From Lachnospiraceae bacterium (GTDB taxonomy: Bacteria > Bacillota > Clostridia > Lachnospirales > Lachnospiraceae), in contig JAUNAJ010000020.1 of the NCBI GenBank assembly GCA_030527645.1, positions 1-41,867 of the forward strand: a stretch of DNA of 41,867 bases, in the 5' to 3' direction. The stretch's first letter is position 1, and the number at the start of each line of letters is the position of its first letter. The position numbers and the translations under genes are program-made. The notes beneath the pieces are model-generated. The model was not told the DNA's origin, made no database searches, and saw only the letters and a list, made by a program, of their open reading frames with translations. Shown in pieces: positions 33,185-41,867 of this stretch.

Positions 33185-34593
33185 CAATTGTCAGCAAGCT
33201 TTAATGTAAAGATAAACTCTGTGCCGGCACCCTCCGTGCTGATGACATCAATTTTCTGTCCATGGGCCTGAATGATCTCCTGGACAATGGAAAGTCCCAG
33301 TCCGGTTCCCCGCTTGTCTTTTCCTCTGGATGCATCGATCTTATAGAAACGGTTCCAGATCTTCTGAATGGACTCCCGCGGGATCCCAACACCATGATCC
33401 CTCACAGATATGTACAGTTTTTCATGTCGGACGGTGGTCTCGATTTCTATAGAAGAATCCTGGGGACTGAACTTGATGGCATTGTCCAGCAGATTGTACA
33501 AAACCTGCTGAATACGGCCGACATCGGCAGAGACAAGCATGGTCTCTTCTGTAAGAAGCAGCTCCAGCTGTATCTTTTTTTCGGTGCATGTTCCCTCGAA
33601 GGAGGCGGCTGTATTCTTGATCATCTGGTTGATATCGAATTTTGTAATGTTCAGAAGAAAGCCTTTATTATCCAGGTTATTGAGAGTGAGCATCTCAGCA
33701 GTCAGCTTATTCAGTCGTTCTGCTTCATTCAGAACGATCTTCAGATATCGTTCCTGCATTTCAGGAGGAATGGTTCCATCCAGCATTGCCTCTATATAGC
33801 CTTTGATCGAGGTGAGGGGAGACCGGAAATCATGGGATACATTCGCAATGAATTTCCTCTGGAATTCTCCGGTCTTTTCAAGCTCCGATGCCATGTAATT
33901 CAGAGTGTTGGCAAGATATCCCAGCTCATCATCGCTGTTCACAGGAATCTTGTAGGCAAGATTTCCGGATGCATATTCTTTCGCACCGAGGGTGATCTTG
34001 CGCAGCGGGCCGTAGATCTGGAACAGCAGAAAAATCAGAGATACAGCTAGAATCAGGAAAATTCCTGCTGCAACGATATAAAAGGTCAGAAGAAGAGATT
34101 CCCGCTGATCAATAACGGCGCTGTAGGGATAGTGGATCGCCACATACCCCCGCAGATTCAGATTATATGTTACAGGAACCATCACCGACACCATGCGTTC
34201 CTGAAAACAGCTGAAAAAACTGCCGACGGTGTAATAGGAGCTTCCCAATAAGATCGGATCAAAATCTTCGATCTGTTCATTGTTGTTGGTAAGAGCGGAA
34301 TCTGTATTCAGCAGAATCGTTCCGGATGGGTCGATCAGCCAGATCCGGACATTCTCCGCTGCAGCAATAGACTTCAGATCATCATAGAGGTCTGACAGCG
34401 TACTGCCGCTCTGGTAGTAATTCAGTGCCTGCCGGTCTGCAAGATTACCTGCCAGGGCGTAGGTCCTGGTGCTGCTGCTTTTCAAAACGTTACTCTCGAT
34501 CAGCTGTGAGCCTATGGTGGAGGTGAACAGAAAGGAAATCAGGATTACGGCAGCAAAGCTCAGAATGAACTTTAATGAAAGAGTTCGTTTCAT
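33184..34593 (-). CDS. Sensor histidine kinase
   Basis: A 469-residue membrane kinase. Membrane segments at about 9-29 and 168-192 enclose an extracellular sensor domain. A HAMP domain follows (about 193-245), then HisKA with the phospho-acceptor H254 (ANVSHDFRSPLTSIKGY) and HATPase_c with NLLDNAIKFS, DHGVGIP, and GTGLGLSIV. The signal is unknown. It overlaps the response regulator gene by 4 nt, so the pair is coupled. The resemblance is to PhoR/VanS-type kinases. Confidence 0.95.
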   Translation of the reverse strand: MKRTLSLKFILSFAAVILISFLFTSTIGSQLIESNVLKSSSTRTYALAGNLADRQALNYYQSGSTLSDLYDDLKSIAAAENVRIWLIDPSGTILLNTDSALTNNNEQIEDFDPILLGSSYYTVGSFFSCFQERMVSVMVPVTYNLNLRGYVAIHYPYSAVIDQRESLLLTFYIVAAGIFLILAVSLIFLLFQIYGPLRKITLGAKEYASGNLAYKIPVNSDDELGYLANTLNYMASELEKTGEFQRKFIANVSHDFRSPLTSIKGYIEAMLDGTIPPEMQERYLKIVLNEAERLNKLTAEMLTLNNLDNKGFLLNITKFDINQMIKNTAASFEGTCTEKKIQLELLLTEETMLVSADVGRIQQVLYNLLDNAIKFSPQDSSIEIETTVRHEKLYISVRDHGVGIPRESIQKIWNRFYKIDASRGKDKRGTGLGLSIVQEIIQAHGQKIDVISTEGAGTEFIFTLKLADN

Positions 34594-35288
34594 GTGTTTC
34601 TGACCTCAAATTTATAGCCGATTCCCCAGACTGTGCTGATGGACCAGTTTGCATGATCCCGGATCTTTTCTCTGAGCCGTTTGATGTGGACGTCAACGGT
34701 ACGAGTGTCACCGATGTATTCATAGCCCCAGATATGATCCAAAAGCTGCTCTCTGGTAAAGACCTGATTCGGTGATGCAGCCAGAAAATACAGAAGCTCC
34801 AGCTCCTTCGGCGGCATGTCAATGGTTCTTCCCATATATACAACTGAATAGTTCGTAAGATTGATCGTCAGATCCTGATATTCCACCATCTTATTTCCGG
34901 AGGGGGACGCAGCTGCAGCCGGCTGGAAACGCCGGAGCACAGCTTTTACCCTTGCCACCAGTTCCTTTGAATCAAAGGGCTTGATCATGTAGTCATCAGC
35001 ACCGAGCTCCAGCCCCAGCACCTTATCAAAGACCTCTCCCTTTGCCGACAGCATGATGATCGGGACATTGGATTTCTGACGGATCTCCCGACACACCTGA
35101 TAGCCGTCGATCCCCGGCAGCATCAGATCCAGCAGGATCAGGTTGGGCTGAAAGGAGGACCATGCAGATAGTGCGGCTTCTCCGTCATTAACGATCATAC
35201 ATTCGAAGCATTCCTTCGTCAGATACAGAAAGATCAGCTCCGCAATGTTATTGTCATCATCTACGATCAGTATTTTTTGTTTGGCCAT
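34590..35288 (-). CDS. OmpR/PhoB-type response regulator
   Basis: A 232-residue protein. The receiver domain has the acidic pocket DDD (10-12), phospho-acceptor D54 (LILLDLMLPGIDG) and lysine in MIKPF. The C-terminal winged helix has PPKELELLYFLAASPNQVFTREQLLDHIWGYEYIGDTRTVDVHIKRLREKI. It is phosphorylated by the kinase encoded directly downstream. CAGGAG precedes the ATG. The 130 nt between this gene and mutS2 contain repeated TACGATCCGG/TACCGATCCGA-like strings but no clear promoter. Confidence 0.96.
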   Translation of the reverse strand: MAKQKILIVDDDNNIAELIFLYLTKECFECMIVNDGEAALSAWSSFQPNLILLDLMLPGIDGYQVCREIRQKSNVPIIMLSAKGEVFDKVLGLELGADDYMIKPFDSKELVARVKAVLRRFQPAAAASPSGNKMVEYQDLTINLTNYSVVYMGRTIDMPPKELELLYFLAASPNQVFTREQLLDHIWGYEYIGDTRTVDVHIKRLREKIRDHANWSISTVWGIGYKFEVRNT

Positions 35289-35418
35289 AATGTAATACTC
35301 CTGTTTACTAATAAATCGAGCCTGCGCACAGAATCGGATCGGTACATGTCAGCCGGATCGTACGTAAGACAGCGGATCTGTGATCTGCCCAGTCAAACGT
35401 CTACGCAGTTGACCTGAA

Positions 35419-37800
35419 TCAGGATTTCCGGAATGTAGCGATCGTTACGCCGGCATCCCCCTCTCCGAAGGCTGCCTGGTGGAATTCTTCTACGATGCGC
35501 TGGGTTCGGAGATAATTCTGTACACCCTTTCTAAGCGCACCGGTGCCCTTTCCGTGAACGATACGGACGCTGGGCAGATGAGCCAGATAGGCATCGTCCA
35601 GATATTTATCCAGTTCGGCGATGGCCTCATCCACTGTTTTTCCAAGGAGGTTGATCTCGGTGTGAACCGTAGAGGATTTTGCCATCTTGATCTTGCCGGA
35701 GCTGGATTTAGAGAAACCGCCGCCGGTGATCACAGGCTCATCGATCAGCATCAGATCAGAAATATGGATCTTGGAGCGGATGATTCCCATCTGTACAAAC
35801 AGGAAACCTTTTGAATCCGGTTTTGTACTGACGGTTCCCTTCAGGTTCATGCTCAGGACCTTAACAGAATCACCGATGTGGAGATCGCCCGGCTTCAGCT
35901 GCTTCTTCGGCTTTGCCTCTGCTTTAAGGGTGTTTTTGGAACGGGTCTTATCCAGCTTTCCTCTCAGATCGGAGCGCTTCTTCTCCATCTCCTTCACGGA
36001 AACATTGGATTTTCCGAATTTTTGGAAATCGCGCATGGTCTGGTCGGCGTAATCCTTTGCCTCCTGCAGAACAGTGCGTGCTTCTTCGTTTGCCTTTGCC
36101 AGGATTTTTTCTTTCTGGCTGTCCAGACGCTCCTGCTTGTCAGCGAGCTGCTTCTTCAGAGATTCCGCCTCCTGCCTGTAGCGTGCCACCTCTTCCTTTT
36201 CTCTCTCGAGGGCGATCCGATTCTGCTCCAGACTTGTCAGCATATCCTCGAAGGATTCATCCTGCTCACTGATCTGCTGCCTTGCCTCGTCAATGATATA
36301 TTCCGGAAGGCCCAGCTTACTGGAAATAGCAAAGGCATTACTTTTTCCCGGCACACCCACCAGCAGACGGTAGGTGGGACGGAGTGTTTCCAGATCAAAC
36401 TCGCAGGAGGCATTCTCTACGCCAGGTGTGGAGAGGGCATAGACCTTCAGCTCACTGTAATGCGTGGTTGCCATGGTACGGATCCCCTGACGATGCAGGA
36501 AGGAAAGAATCGCAATGGCAAGAGCAGCACCCTCTGTGGGGTCAGTACCTGCTCCAAGCTCGTCAAATAGAACAAGAGAATGCTCGTCAGCCTTCTCCAG
36601 GAAAGAGACTGTGTTGGTCATATGGGAAGAGAAGGTACTTAAGGACTGTTCAATGCTTTGTTCATCACCGATATCAGCATAGACCTCAGTGAAAAGAGAG
36701 AGCCGGGAACGGTCCAGAGCCGGAATATGCAGACCGGACTGCCCCATGAGGGTAAGAAGTCCGACGGTTTTCAGAGAGACAGTCTTGCCTCCGGTATTGG
36801 GACCGGTGATGATCAGCAGATCAAATTCCTCTCCCAGAGTCAGATCAATAGGAACCACCTGCTTCCTGTCGATCAGAGGATGGCGGGCCTTTCTAAGCTG
36901 TACGATCCCTTCTGTATTAAAAATCGGTTCAGTAGCATTCATATCCATCGCAAGACTGCCCCTGGCAAATATAAAGTCCAGCTCAGTCATATTTTCCAGA
37001 TTGTACTGGAGAAGCTCCGTATAGCCGGAAGCCCGGGCACTCAACGCAGCAAGAATGGTATCAATCTCTTTTGCTTCACTGATCTCCAGCTCCCGAATCT
37101 CATTATTAAGCTTTACGATCGCCATCGGTTCTACGAAGATCGTGGAGCCGGTGGAGGACTGGTCGTGGATCATGCCGGAGACCTGATTTTTATATTCGGC
37201 CTTAACGGGAATACAGTATCTGCCGTTCCGCATAGTGATCACCGCATCCTGCAGATAGGTTCTCATGGAGCCGGTGAGCATGCCGGAAAGCTGACTGTGG
37301 ATCCGGTCCGAGCAGCCGCGGATATTTCTGCGGATAGATTTCAGAGCAGGGCTGGCGTCGTCGCTGATCTCCTCTTCAGACAGAATACAGCGGCGGATCT
37401 CCGTGGAGAGCGGAGTGAGAGGCTCCAGAGAGTCAAAAAGAACAGTGAGAGAATCGGCCTGTTCGTTGTCGCTTTCCCTTCTTCCATAGGCCTTTACCCT
37501 TGCAGTGTTTTCCAGAAGAGAGGCGATCTGCAAAAGCTCAGAGCTGTTCAGAGAACTGCCAATCTCCAATCTGCGGATGATCGGGTAGATGTTTTTTACG
37601 CTTCCGAAAGAAATGCTGCCCTTTTTAAACAGACAGGACAATGCATCCGCCGTCTGCTTCTGCATGGTCTGTATATCTCCCAGCGAATCAGAGGGAAGAA
37701 GCTTCCTGCAGCGCTCCTGTCCCATAGGGGAGGTGGCTCTTGCGGTGAGCAGATCGATAATCTTATCAAATTCAAGAGTTTTCAGTGCTTTTTTATTCAT
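35419..37800 (-). CDS. mutS2: Endonuclease MutS2
   Basis: A 793-residue MutS2. The MutS-like ATPase contains GPNTGGKTVSLKT (Walker A) and VLFDELGAGTDPTEGAALA (Walker B), followed by a long coiled coil (about 515-640) and a C-terminal Smr nuclease domain with VRIVHGKGTGALR. It lacks the mismatch-recognition domain of MutS1. In Firmicutes it suppresses recombination or rescues collided ribosomes by splitting them. AAAGGAA precedes the ATG. The upstream region holds inverted repeats (see 37825-37902). Confidence 0.97.
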   Translation of the reverse strand: MNKKALKTLEFDKIIDLLTARATSPMGQERCRKLLPSDSLGDIQTMQKQTADALSCLFKKGSISFGSVKNIYPIIRRLEIGSSLNSSELLQIASLLENTARVKAYGRRESDNEQADSLTVLFDSLEPLTPLSTEIRRCILSEEEISDDASPALKSIRRNIRGCSDRIHSQLSGMLTGSMRTYLQDAVITMRNGRYCIPVKAEYKNQVSGMIHDQSSTGSTIFVEPMAIVKLNNEIRELEISEAKEIDTILAALSARASGYTELLQYNLENMTELDFIFARGSLAMDMNATEPIFNTEGIVQLRKARHPLIDRKQVVPIDLTLGEEFDLLIITGPNTGGKTVSLKTVGLLTLMGQSGLHIPALDRSRLSLFTEVYADIGDEQSIEQSLSTFSSHMTNTVSFLEKADEHSLVLFDELGAGTDPTEGAALAIAILSFLHRQGIRTMATTHYSELKVYALSTPGVENASCEFDLETLRPTYRLLVGVPGKSNAFAISSKLGLPEYIIDEARQQISEQDESFEDMLTSLEQNRIALEREKEEVARYRQEAESLKKQLADKQERLDSQKEKILAKANEEARTVLQEAKDYADQTMRDFQKFGKSNVSVKEMEKKRSDLRGKLDKTRSKNTLKAEAKPKKQLKPGDLHIGDSVKVLSMNLKGTVSTKPDSKGFLFVQMGIIRSKIHISDLMLIDEPVITGGGFSKSSSGKIKMAKSSTVHTEINLLGKTVDEAIAELDKYLDDAYLAHLPSVRIVHGKGTGALRKGVQNYLRTQRIVEEFHQAAFGEGDAGVTIATFRKS

Positions 37801-37824
37801 AGTAATTTCCTTTATATTGTATTC

Positions 37825-37902
37825 ACCTCTGAATGAGAGGTATGAATGGACAGGTGTATCGGGTCATATCGTACCTGTTCGCATAACGTCACACCTATCC
37901 AT
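37825..37902. other. Inverted repeats in the mutS2 leader
   Basis: ACCTCT-GAATG-AGAGGT (37825-37841) and a wider pair ATGGACAGGTGT (37846-37857) with ACACCTATCCAT (37891-37902), 11 of 12 matched. CAGGT (37851-37855) can also pair with ACCTG (37873-37877), so the two pairings compete. On the minus strand TAAAAT about 10 nt further upstream could be a -10. The region between mutS2 and the HtrA-like gene is 307 nt and has no gene. Confidence 0.4.
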
Positions 37903-38027
37903 CCTGTATTTTAACGCAAAACCCTCTAAGAGAAAAGAATTTTACTTGAAAATCCTCAATAAACTGTCAACGGGGCTGCGTTTCTCGGGAACTGTAACAG
38001 GCTATTCATAAATTGTTCATACTTTAC

Positions 38028-38036
38028 TGCTAAAAT
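38028..38036 (+). promoter_or_regulatory. Extended -10 promoter candidate for the HtrA-like gene
   Basis: TGCTAAAAT carries TGn before TAAAAT. No good -35 hexamer is at 17 nt, as is usual for extended -10 promoters. It lies 71 nt before the start codon. Confidence 0.4.
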
Positions 38037-38060
38037 GATTTCGTTAACCGCAGGCTGATT

Positions 38061-38087
38061 GTTACTGGTCACACTTTGAACTGTAAC
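38061..38087. repeat. 27-bp palindromic intergenic repeat, copy 2
   Basis: GTTACTGGTCAC, ACT, TTGAACTGTAAC. It shares 22 of 27 positions with copy 1 at 30770-30796. Half-copies with AACTGTAAC occur at 25732-25740 and 37990-37998, all outside genes. Confidence 0.55.
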
Positions 38088-38107
38088 GGCTAATTGAGGG
38101 CTCTGGT

Positions 38108-39478
38108 ATGGCAGATTTGAATGAACAGGATTTTCAGAACAAGCCGAAAGACGGAACCGGCAGTGATGATGAATACTATTTTATAAAGGAAACAAGGAAG
38201 AAAAAACCGGAAGACAGACAAGTCTGGATCAGACGGATCCTGATCACTGCAGTCATGGCTGCGGGAGCAGGACTTCTGGCAGCACTGCTGTTTGCAGTGT
38301 CTGTTCCCTGGTTTCAAAAACTGCTGGGCAGCAGTCTGAACGGCTCTGAGAAGGTTGAAATCGCCGGAATCAGCAGTTCCTCTGAAGAAGAAAGTGAGGA
38401 AGAACTTTCGGAAGGAGCGGAGAACGGAGAAGAGGTCATTGAGGATGCTGAACATACTTCCGATGAGAATGCCGGGGAAGCTGTAAAGGAACCGGCAGAA
38501 GAGGAAGAGCATTTTCTCGAGGACTACAGCCGGATCTATCAGGAGATGGCTGCTGTTGCAGAAAATGTGGAATGTTCCATGGTAGAAGTGATCGGGGTTA
38601 CAGGCAATCTGGATTATTTTAATCATGATTACGAAAACCGTCAGTCCCTGTCCGGTCTGCTGGTAGCAGAATCCTCCTCCTCCCTGTACTGTCTCGCAGA
38701 AAACAGAAGTCTGAAGAAGGCTGATTCGATCCAGGTGATCTTCTGTGACGGTGAGAGGGTCAATGCGGAATTTGTCACTTCAGATCCTGAGACGGATCTT
38801 GCTGTTCTCTCTATCAGCCGGTCAGAGATCGGAGACAGTACCTGGAATACGATTCGTACTGCCTCTCTTGGAAATTACAGTACCCTTCAGCAGGGAACTC
38901 CCATTATCGCCCTTGGAAGCATCCACGGACTGGGGGACAGTCTGGAATATGGCTTTGTCACTTCTTCAGATCATACAATCAGTTTCTGGGATGTGAATTA
39001 CAATGTGATCGTTACCGATATGGCCGGCAGCAGCTCGGGAAGCGGCTGCCTTGTGAATCTGCAGGGGGAGGTGGTAGGCTTCCTGAATCAGAATATCAGC
39101 TCTGGTGAGTGTCAGCTGGTTACAGCAATTCCTGTGAAGCAGCTCAGCTCTCTGATTGAGGATCTGATCAATGAGGTACCGCAGATCCGGATCGGAATCA
39201 AAGGGCAGACTGTTACTGAGGCAATCAGTGATTCGGCAGGCATTCCGCGCGGTGTGCTTGTAACGGAGGTGGAGCAGGAATCCCCGGCCATGTATGCGGG
39301 ACTCAAGGAACTGGATGTCATTACTGCGGTAAATGGCGAGGAACTGAAGAGTTTTCGGGATTACAGGCGGGTCATTGCAGCTCTGCAGGAAGGGGCAGAG
39401 GTGCAGGTGGATGCCATGCGGATGGGCAAAGAAACCTATGAATCGATCACTTTCCGGTTGAAACCGGAAACAAAATAG
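38108..39478 (+). CDS. HtrA/DegP-like trypsin-fold and PDZ membrane protein, probably catalytically dead
   Basis: A 456-residue protein. A charged cytoplasmic N terminus is followed by one membrane segment (about 43-68), an acidic linker (about 90-140), a trypsin-like domain (about 145-345) and a PDZ domain (about 355-455). Alignment by eye with HtrA shows the catalytic His position occupied by Arg (R200 in YCLAENRSLKKAD, where HtrA has TNNHVV). The Asp is kept (D230 in DPETDLAVL). The GNSGG serine motif reads SSSGSG (308-313), so the serine is lost or shifted. It is therefore likely a scaffold rather than a protease. The gene diverges from mutS2. Confidence 0.82.
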   Translation: MADLNEQDFQNKPKDGTGSDDEYYFIKETRKKKPEDRQVWIRRILITAVMAAGAGLLAALLFAVSVPWFQKLLGSSLNGSEKVEIAGISSSSEEESEEELSEGAENGEEVIEDAEHTSDENAGEAVKEPAEEEEHFLEDYSRIYQEMAAVAENVECSMVEVIGVTGNLDYFNHDYENRQSLSGLLVAESSSSLYCLAENRSLKKADSIQVIFCDGERVNAEFVTSDPETDLAVLSISRSEIGDSTWNTIRTASLGNYSTLQQGTPIIALGSIHGLGDSLEYGFVTSSDHTISFWDVNYNVIVTDMAGSSSGSGCLVNLQGEVVGFLNQNISSGECQLVTAIPVKQLSSLIEDLINEVPQIRIGIKGQTVTEAISDSAGIPRGVLVTEVEQESPAMYAGLKELDVITAVNGEELKSFRDYRRVIAALQEGAEVQVDAMRMGKETYESITFRLKPETK

Positions 39479-39583
39479 TGCATTATTAATTCAGCTGCAG
39501 AATATGAGGTGGTCATTTTCTGCAGCTGATATGCGTTCCATCCGTGGAACCTGTAATATGATATTGATAGAAGGAAGTAACGT
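39479..39583 (+). other. Leader of the YhaM-like gene with two hairpins
   Basis: A 12-bp perfect stem TCAGCTGCAGAA (39491-39502)/TTCTGCAGCTGA (39518-39529) and a second stem GTTCCA (39535-39540), TCCG, TGGAAC (39545-39550). Neither has a U-tract. The role is unknown. Confidence 0.4.
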
Positions 39584-40531
39584 ATGAAGTATATTAAAGA
39601 ATTCAGAGAAGGCGGCAGAGTAGCGGGTGTCTATCTTTGCAAACACCGTCAGTCAGCAGTGACAAAAAATGGAAAAGCCTATGAGAATGTGATTCTCCAG
39701 GATAAGACAGGAACCATCGATGCAAAGATCTGGGATCCGAACTCCAGCGGGATCGATGAGTTCGATGCCCTGGATTATATCGATGTAATGGGGGATATTA
39801 ACAGCTTTGCCGGTTCTCTGCAGGTTTCCATCCGCAGAGTACGGAAGGTCTCTGAGGGAGAATACGATCCGGCGGACTATCTGCCCTGCAGCCGTTATAA
39901 CATAGAAGACATGTATACAGAATTGATGAAGTATGTCAACAGCATTCAGAATCCATGTCTGAAGCAGCTGCTGGAGGTGTTTTTTGTCCGGGATGAGGCA
40001 TTTATCAAAAGCTTCAAAACTTCCTCGGCAGCAAAGACGGTGCATCACGGATTCGTGGGCGGTCTTCTGGAGCATACCTTAAGCGTCGCAAGGATGTGTC
40101 AGTTTTATACAAGGGTCTATCCTGTCCTGAACAGAGATCTTCTTATTACTGCTGCGATTCTTCATGATATCGGAAAGGTTCGTGAGATCGCGCAGTTTCC
40201 GGTAAATGATTATACCGATGACGGTCAGCTTCTGGGACATATCATGATCGGTGCCGAAATGATCCATGATGCGGCACGGGAAATCGAGGGCTTCCCGCAG
40301 CAGCTGGAAAAGGAATTGAAGCACTGTATTCTGGCACACCACGGAGAGCTGGAATACGGTTCGCCCAAAAAACCGGCACTGGCAGAGGCAGTTGCTCTGA
40401 ATCTGGCAGACAATACGGATGCAAAGATGGAGACCCTGACAGAGCTGTTTGAGCATGCGGACCCGCATGCAGAATGGCTGGGATACAATCGTTTCTTTGA
40501 GTCAAACATTCGAAAGACAGGAGAGCTCTGA
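39584..40531 (+). CDS. YhaM-type 3'-5' exoribonuclease (OB fold and HD domain)
   Basis: A 315-residue protein. An N-terminal OB-fold nucleic-acid-binding domain (about 12-95: QDKTGTIDAKIWDP) is followed by an HD phosphohydrolase domain (about 155-290) with LLEHTLSVA, AILHDIGKVREI and AHHGELEYGSPKKP. In B. subtilis YhaM degrades single-stranded RNA and DNA 3' to 5'. GAAGGAAG precedes the ATG. The stop overlaps the next ATG by one base (TGATG), so the methyltransferase is translationally coupled. Confidence 0.92.
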   Translation: MKYIKEFREGGRVAGVYLCKHRQSAVTKNGKAYENVILQDKTGTIDAKIWDPNSSGIDEFDALDYIDVMGDINSFAGSLQVSIRRVRKVSEGEYDPADYLPCSRYNIEDMYTELMKYVNSIQNPCLKQLLEVFFVRDEAFIKSFKTSSAAKTVHHGFVGGLLEHTLSVARMCQFYTRVYPVLNRDLLITAAILHDIGKVREIAQFPVNDYTDDGQLLGHIMIGAEMIHDAAREIEGFPQQLEKELKHCILAHHGELEYGSPKKPALAEAVALNLADNTDAKMETLTELFEHADPHAEWLGYNRFFESNIRKTGEL

Positions 40532-41867
40532 TGGCACATCAGAAGAATGAGATCCTGACGGTGCGGATCACCGATATGGGATTGAACGGAGAAGGAATCG
40601 GCAGAACGGAGGACGGTTATACCCTGTTTGTGAAGGATACCGTGACCGGGGATCTTGCCGAGATCAAGATCATAAAAGCCAAGAAGCAGTACGGGTACGG
40701 AAGACTTATGAGGCTGCTGGAGAAGTCAGATAAACGGACAGAGCCCTTCTGCAGGAATGCAAGAGCCTGCGGAGGCTGTCAGCTGCAGGCCGTGTCCTAT
40801 CCGGAGCAGCTGCTCTGGAAACAGGAGAAGGTTCGTAATAATCTGACCCGGATCGGCGGCTTTACGGATCCGGAGGTACAGCCGGTGCTTGGCATGGAGG
40901 CACCGGTCCGCTATAGGAATAAAGCCCAGTTTCCAATAGGAAAGGATAAAGAAGGAAACCTGATTGCCGGATTTTATGCCGGACGGACCCATTCCATTAT
41001 CCCCTGCACAGACTGTCAGCTGGGAGAAGAGGGGAACGAACGGATCCTCTCGATTCTGCTGGACTGGATGAAGGAATACCGAATCTCTCCTTACGATGAG
41101 ACCTCGGGAAAGGGACTGATCCGTCACTGCCTGATCCGAAGAGGGCACAGCACCGGACAGTGGATGGTGTGCCTGGTGATCAACGGAGCTTCAGTTCCGA
41201 GGGCGGATCAGCTGGTGCAGAGGCTGACTTCTGTAGAGGGAATGACAAGTATTACCTTCAGCTCCAATACCAGAAGAGACAATGTGATCATGGGAGATAC
41301 GGTTGTTCTGCTCTGGGGAGAGCCCTGGATCGTTGATTCCATCGGGACCATCCGGTATCAGATATCTCCACTGTCCTTCTACCAGGTGAATCCGCTGCAG
41401 ACGGAAAAGCTGTACGGAAAGGCGCTGGAGTTTGCCGGACTCACAGGCAATGAAACAGTCTGGGATCTGTACTGCGGGATCGGAACCATCTCCCTGTTTC
41501 TGGCGCAGAAGGCAAAAAAGGTCTACGGGGTGGAGATCGTTCCACAGGCCATCGAGGATGCCCGGGTCAATGCACGGCTGAACGGAATTGAAAATGCAGA
41601 CTTTTACGTGGGTAAGGCAGAGGAGATTCTTCCGGAACTTTATAAAAAGCAGAAGGTCTATGCAGATGTGATCGTAGTAGATCCGCCGAGAAAGGGCTGT
41701 GATACAGCACTTCTCGAAACCATGGTGCGCATGGCACCGAAGCGGATCGTGTATGTCAGCTGCGACTCCGCAACTCTGGCAAGAGATCTGAAGATCCTCT
41801 GCAGCAGCGGGTACCGCCTGGAACAGGTGCAGCCGGTTGATATGTTCCCGCACACCGTCCACGTTGA
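40531..41867 (+). CDS. rlmD: 23S rRNA (uracil-C5)-methyltransferase RlmD/RlmCD type, 3' end cut by window
   Basis: 445 codons are visible. An N-terminal TRAM domain (MAHQKNEILTVRITDMGLNGEGIGR) is followed by cluster cysteines C74, C80, C83 (EPFCRNARACGGCQLQ) and CTDC further on, as in iron-sulfur RumA enzymes. The SAM site is WDLYCGIGTISLFLA, with DPPRKGC and the catalytic cysteine in YVSCDSATLARDL. It methylates a uridine of 23S rRNA (or a tRNA uridine in the TrmFO-independent branch). The ORF stays open to the window edge; only a few C-terminal residues are missing. AGGAGAG is 5 nt before the ATG. Confidence 0.93.
   Translation, partial: MAHQKNEILTVRITDMGLNGEGIGRTEDGYTLFVKDTVTGDLAEIKIIKAKKQYGYGRLMRLLEKSDKRTEPFCRNARACGGCQLQAVSYPEQLLWKQEKVRNNLTRIGGFTDPEVQPVLGMEAPVRYRNKAQFPIGKDKEGNLIAGFYAGRTHSIIPCTDCQLGEEGNERILSILLDWMKEYRISPYDETSGKGLIRHCLIRRGHSTGQWMVCLVINGASVPRADQLVQRLTSVEGMTSITFSSNTRRDNVIMGDTVVLLWGEPWIVDSIGTIRYQISPLSFYQVNPLQTEKLYGKALEFAGLTGNETVWDLYCGIGTISLFLAQKAKKVYGVEIVPQAIEDARVNARLNGIENADFYVGKAEEILPELYKKQKVYADVIVVDPPRKGCDTALLETMVRMAPKRIVYVSCDSATLARDLKILCSSGYRLEQVQPVDMFPHTVHV

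Noticed and set aside
36658-37836. A 392-codon open frame on the plus strand opposite mutS2
   Set aside because: It lies antisense to mutS2 almost throughout and has no family features; it arises from codon bias.
1-41867. CRISPR arrays, insertion sequences, prophage or integration sites
   Set aside because: No regularly spaced repeats, transposase, integrase or phage structural genes are visible in the window.

Overview
This 41.9 kb stretch looks like chromosomal core DNA of a low-to-moderate-GC Firmicute, most likely a gut Clostridia member of the Lachnospiraceae. The reasons are AGGAGG-type ribosome binding sites, near-consensus sigma-A promoters (TTGACA-17-TATAAT-like), Gram-positive LexA boxes (GAACnnnnGTTC), a type III glutamine synthetase, a long L17 with a lysine-rich insertion, NiaR (3H), a class B sortase, RNase Y and MutS2. 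I see no insertion sequence, prophage, CRISPR array or plasmid function. The family assignment is inference from gene content.

Layout. 1-250: end of a tRNA cluster (Asn partial, Glu, Cys) with a terminator. 288-2038 (minus): niaR plus an M20 amidohydrolase. 2187-3274: class B sortase and a DUF951 protein. 3320-7040: a self-contained alpha operon (rpmJ, rpsM, rpsK, rpsD, rpoA, rplQ) with structured RNA before rpsM and before rplQ. 7116-10158: a diacylglycerol-kinase-like lipid kinase and glutamine synthetase III. 10333-12235: a divergent WecG/TagA protein and a CdaR-type regulator. 12302-15179: ftsE-ftsX-ctp, the cell-wall hydrolase control module. 15184-17175 (minus): uvrB under a LexA box, divergent from a four-gene operon (MurE-like ligase, VWA/DUF2201 protein, MoxR ATPase, glgA; 17441-23736). 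24056-25722: recA-recX under a second LexA box. 25871-27439: rny. 27569-28333: nitroreductase. 28438-28509: tRNA-Gly. 28723-30760: a small Fe-S protein and a radical SAM protein. 30816-33044: a 33-residue membrane peptide, a VanW-type lipoprotein and trmL. 33184-35288 (minus): a two-component system. 35419-37800 (minus): mutS2. 38108-41867: an HtrA-like probable pseudoprotease, a YhaM-type HD exonuclease and an RlmD-type rRNA methyltransferase cut by the window end.

Functional themes are translation, DNA repair (uvrB and recA-recX share the LexA signal; mutS2), envelope biogenesis (ftsEX-ctp, MurE-like ligase, sortase, VanW) and RNA processing (rny, YhaM, trmL, rlmD). The most novel-looking material lies in the non-coding DNA: a tandemly duplicated hairpin with an invariant loop between rpoA and rplQ, a roughly 150-nt structured leader before rpsM, a pseudoknot-capable segment before recA, a consensus promoter buried at the glnN terminator, and a 27-bp palindromic intergenic repeat. 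Several proteins (HtrA-like, TagA-like, MurE-like, VWA) have lost family catalytic or specificity residues.
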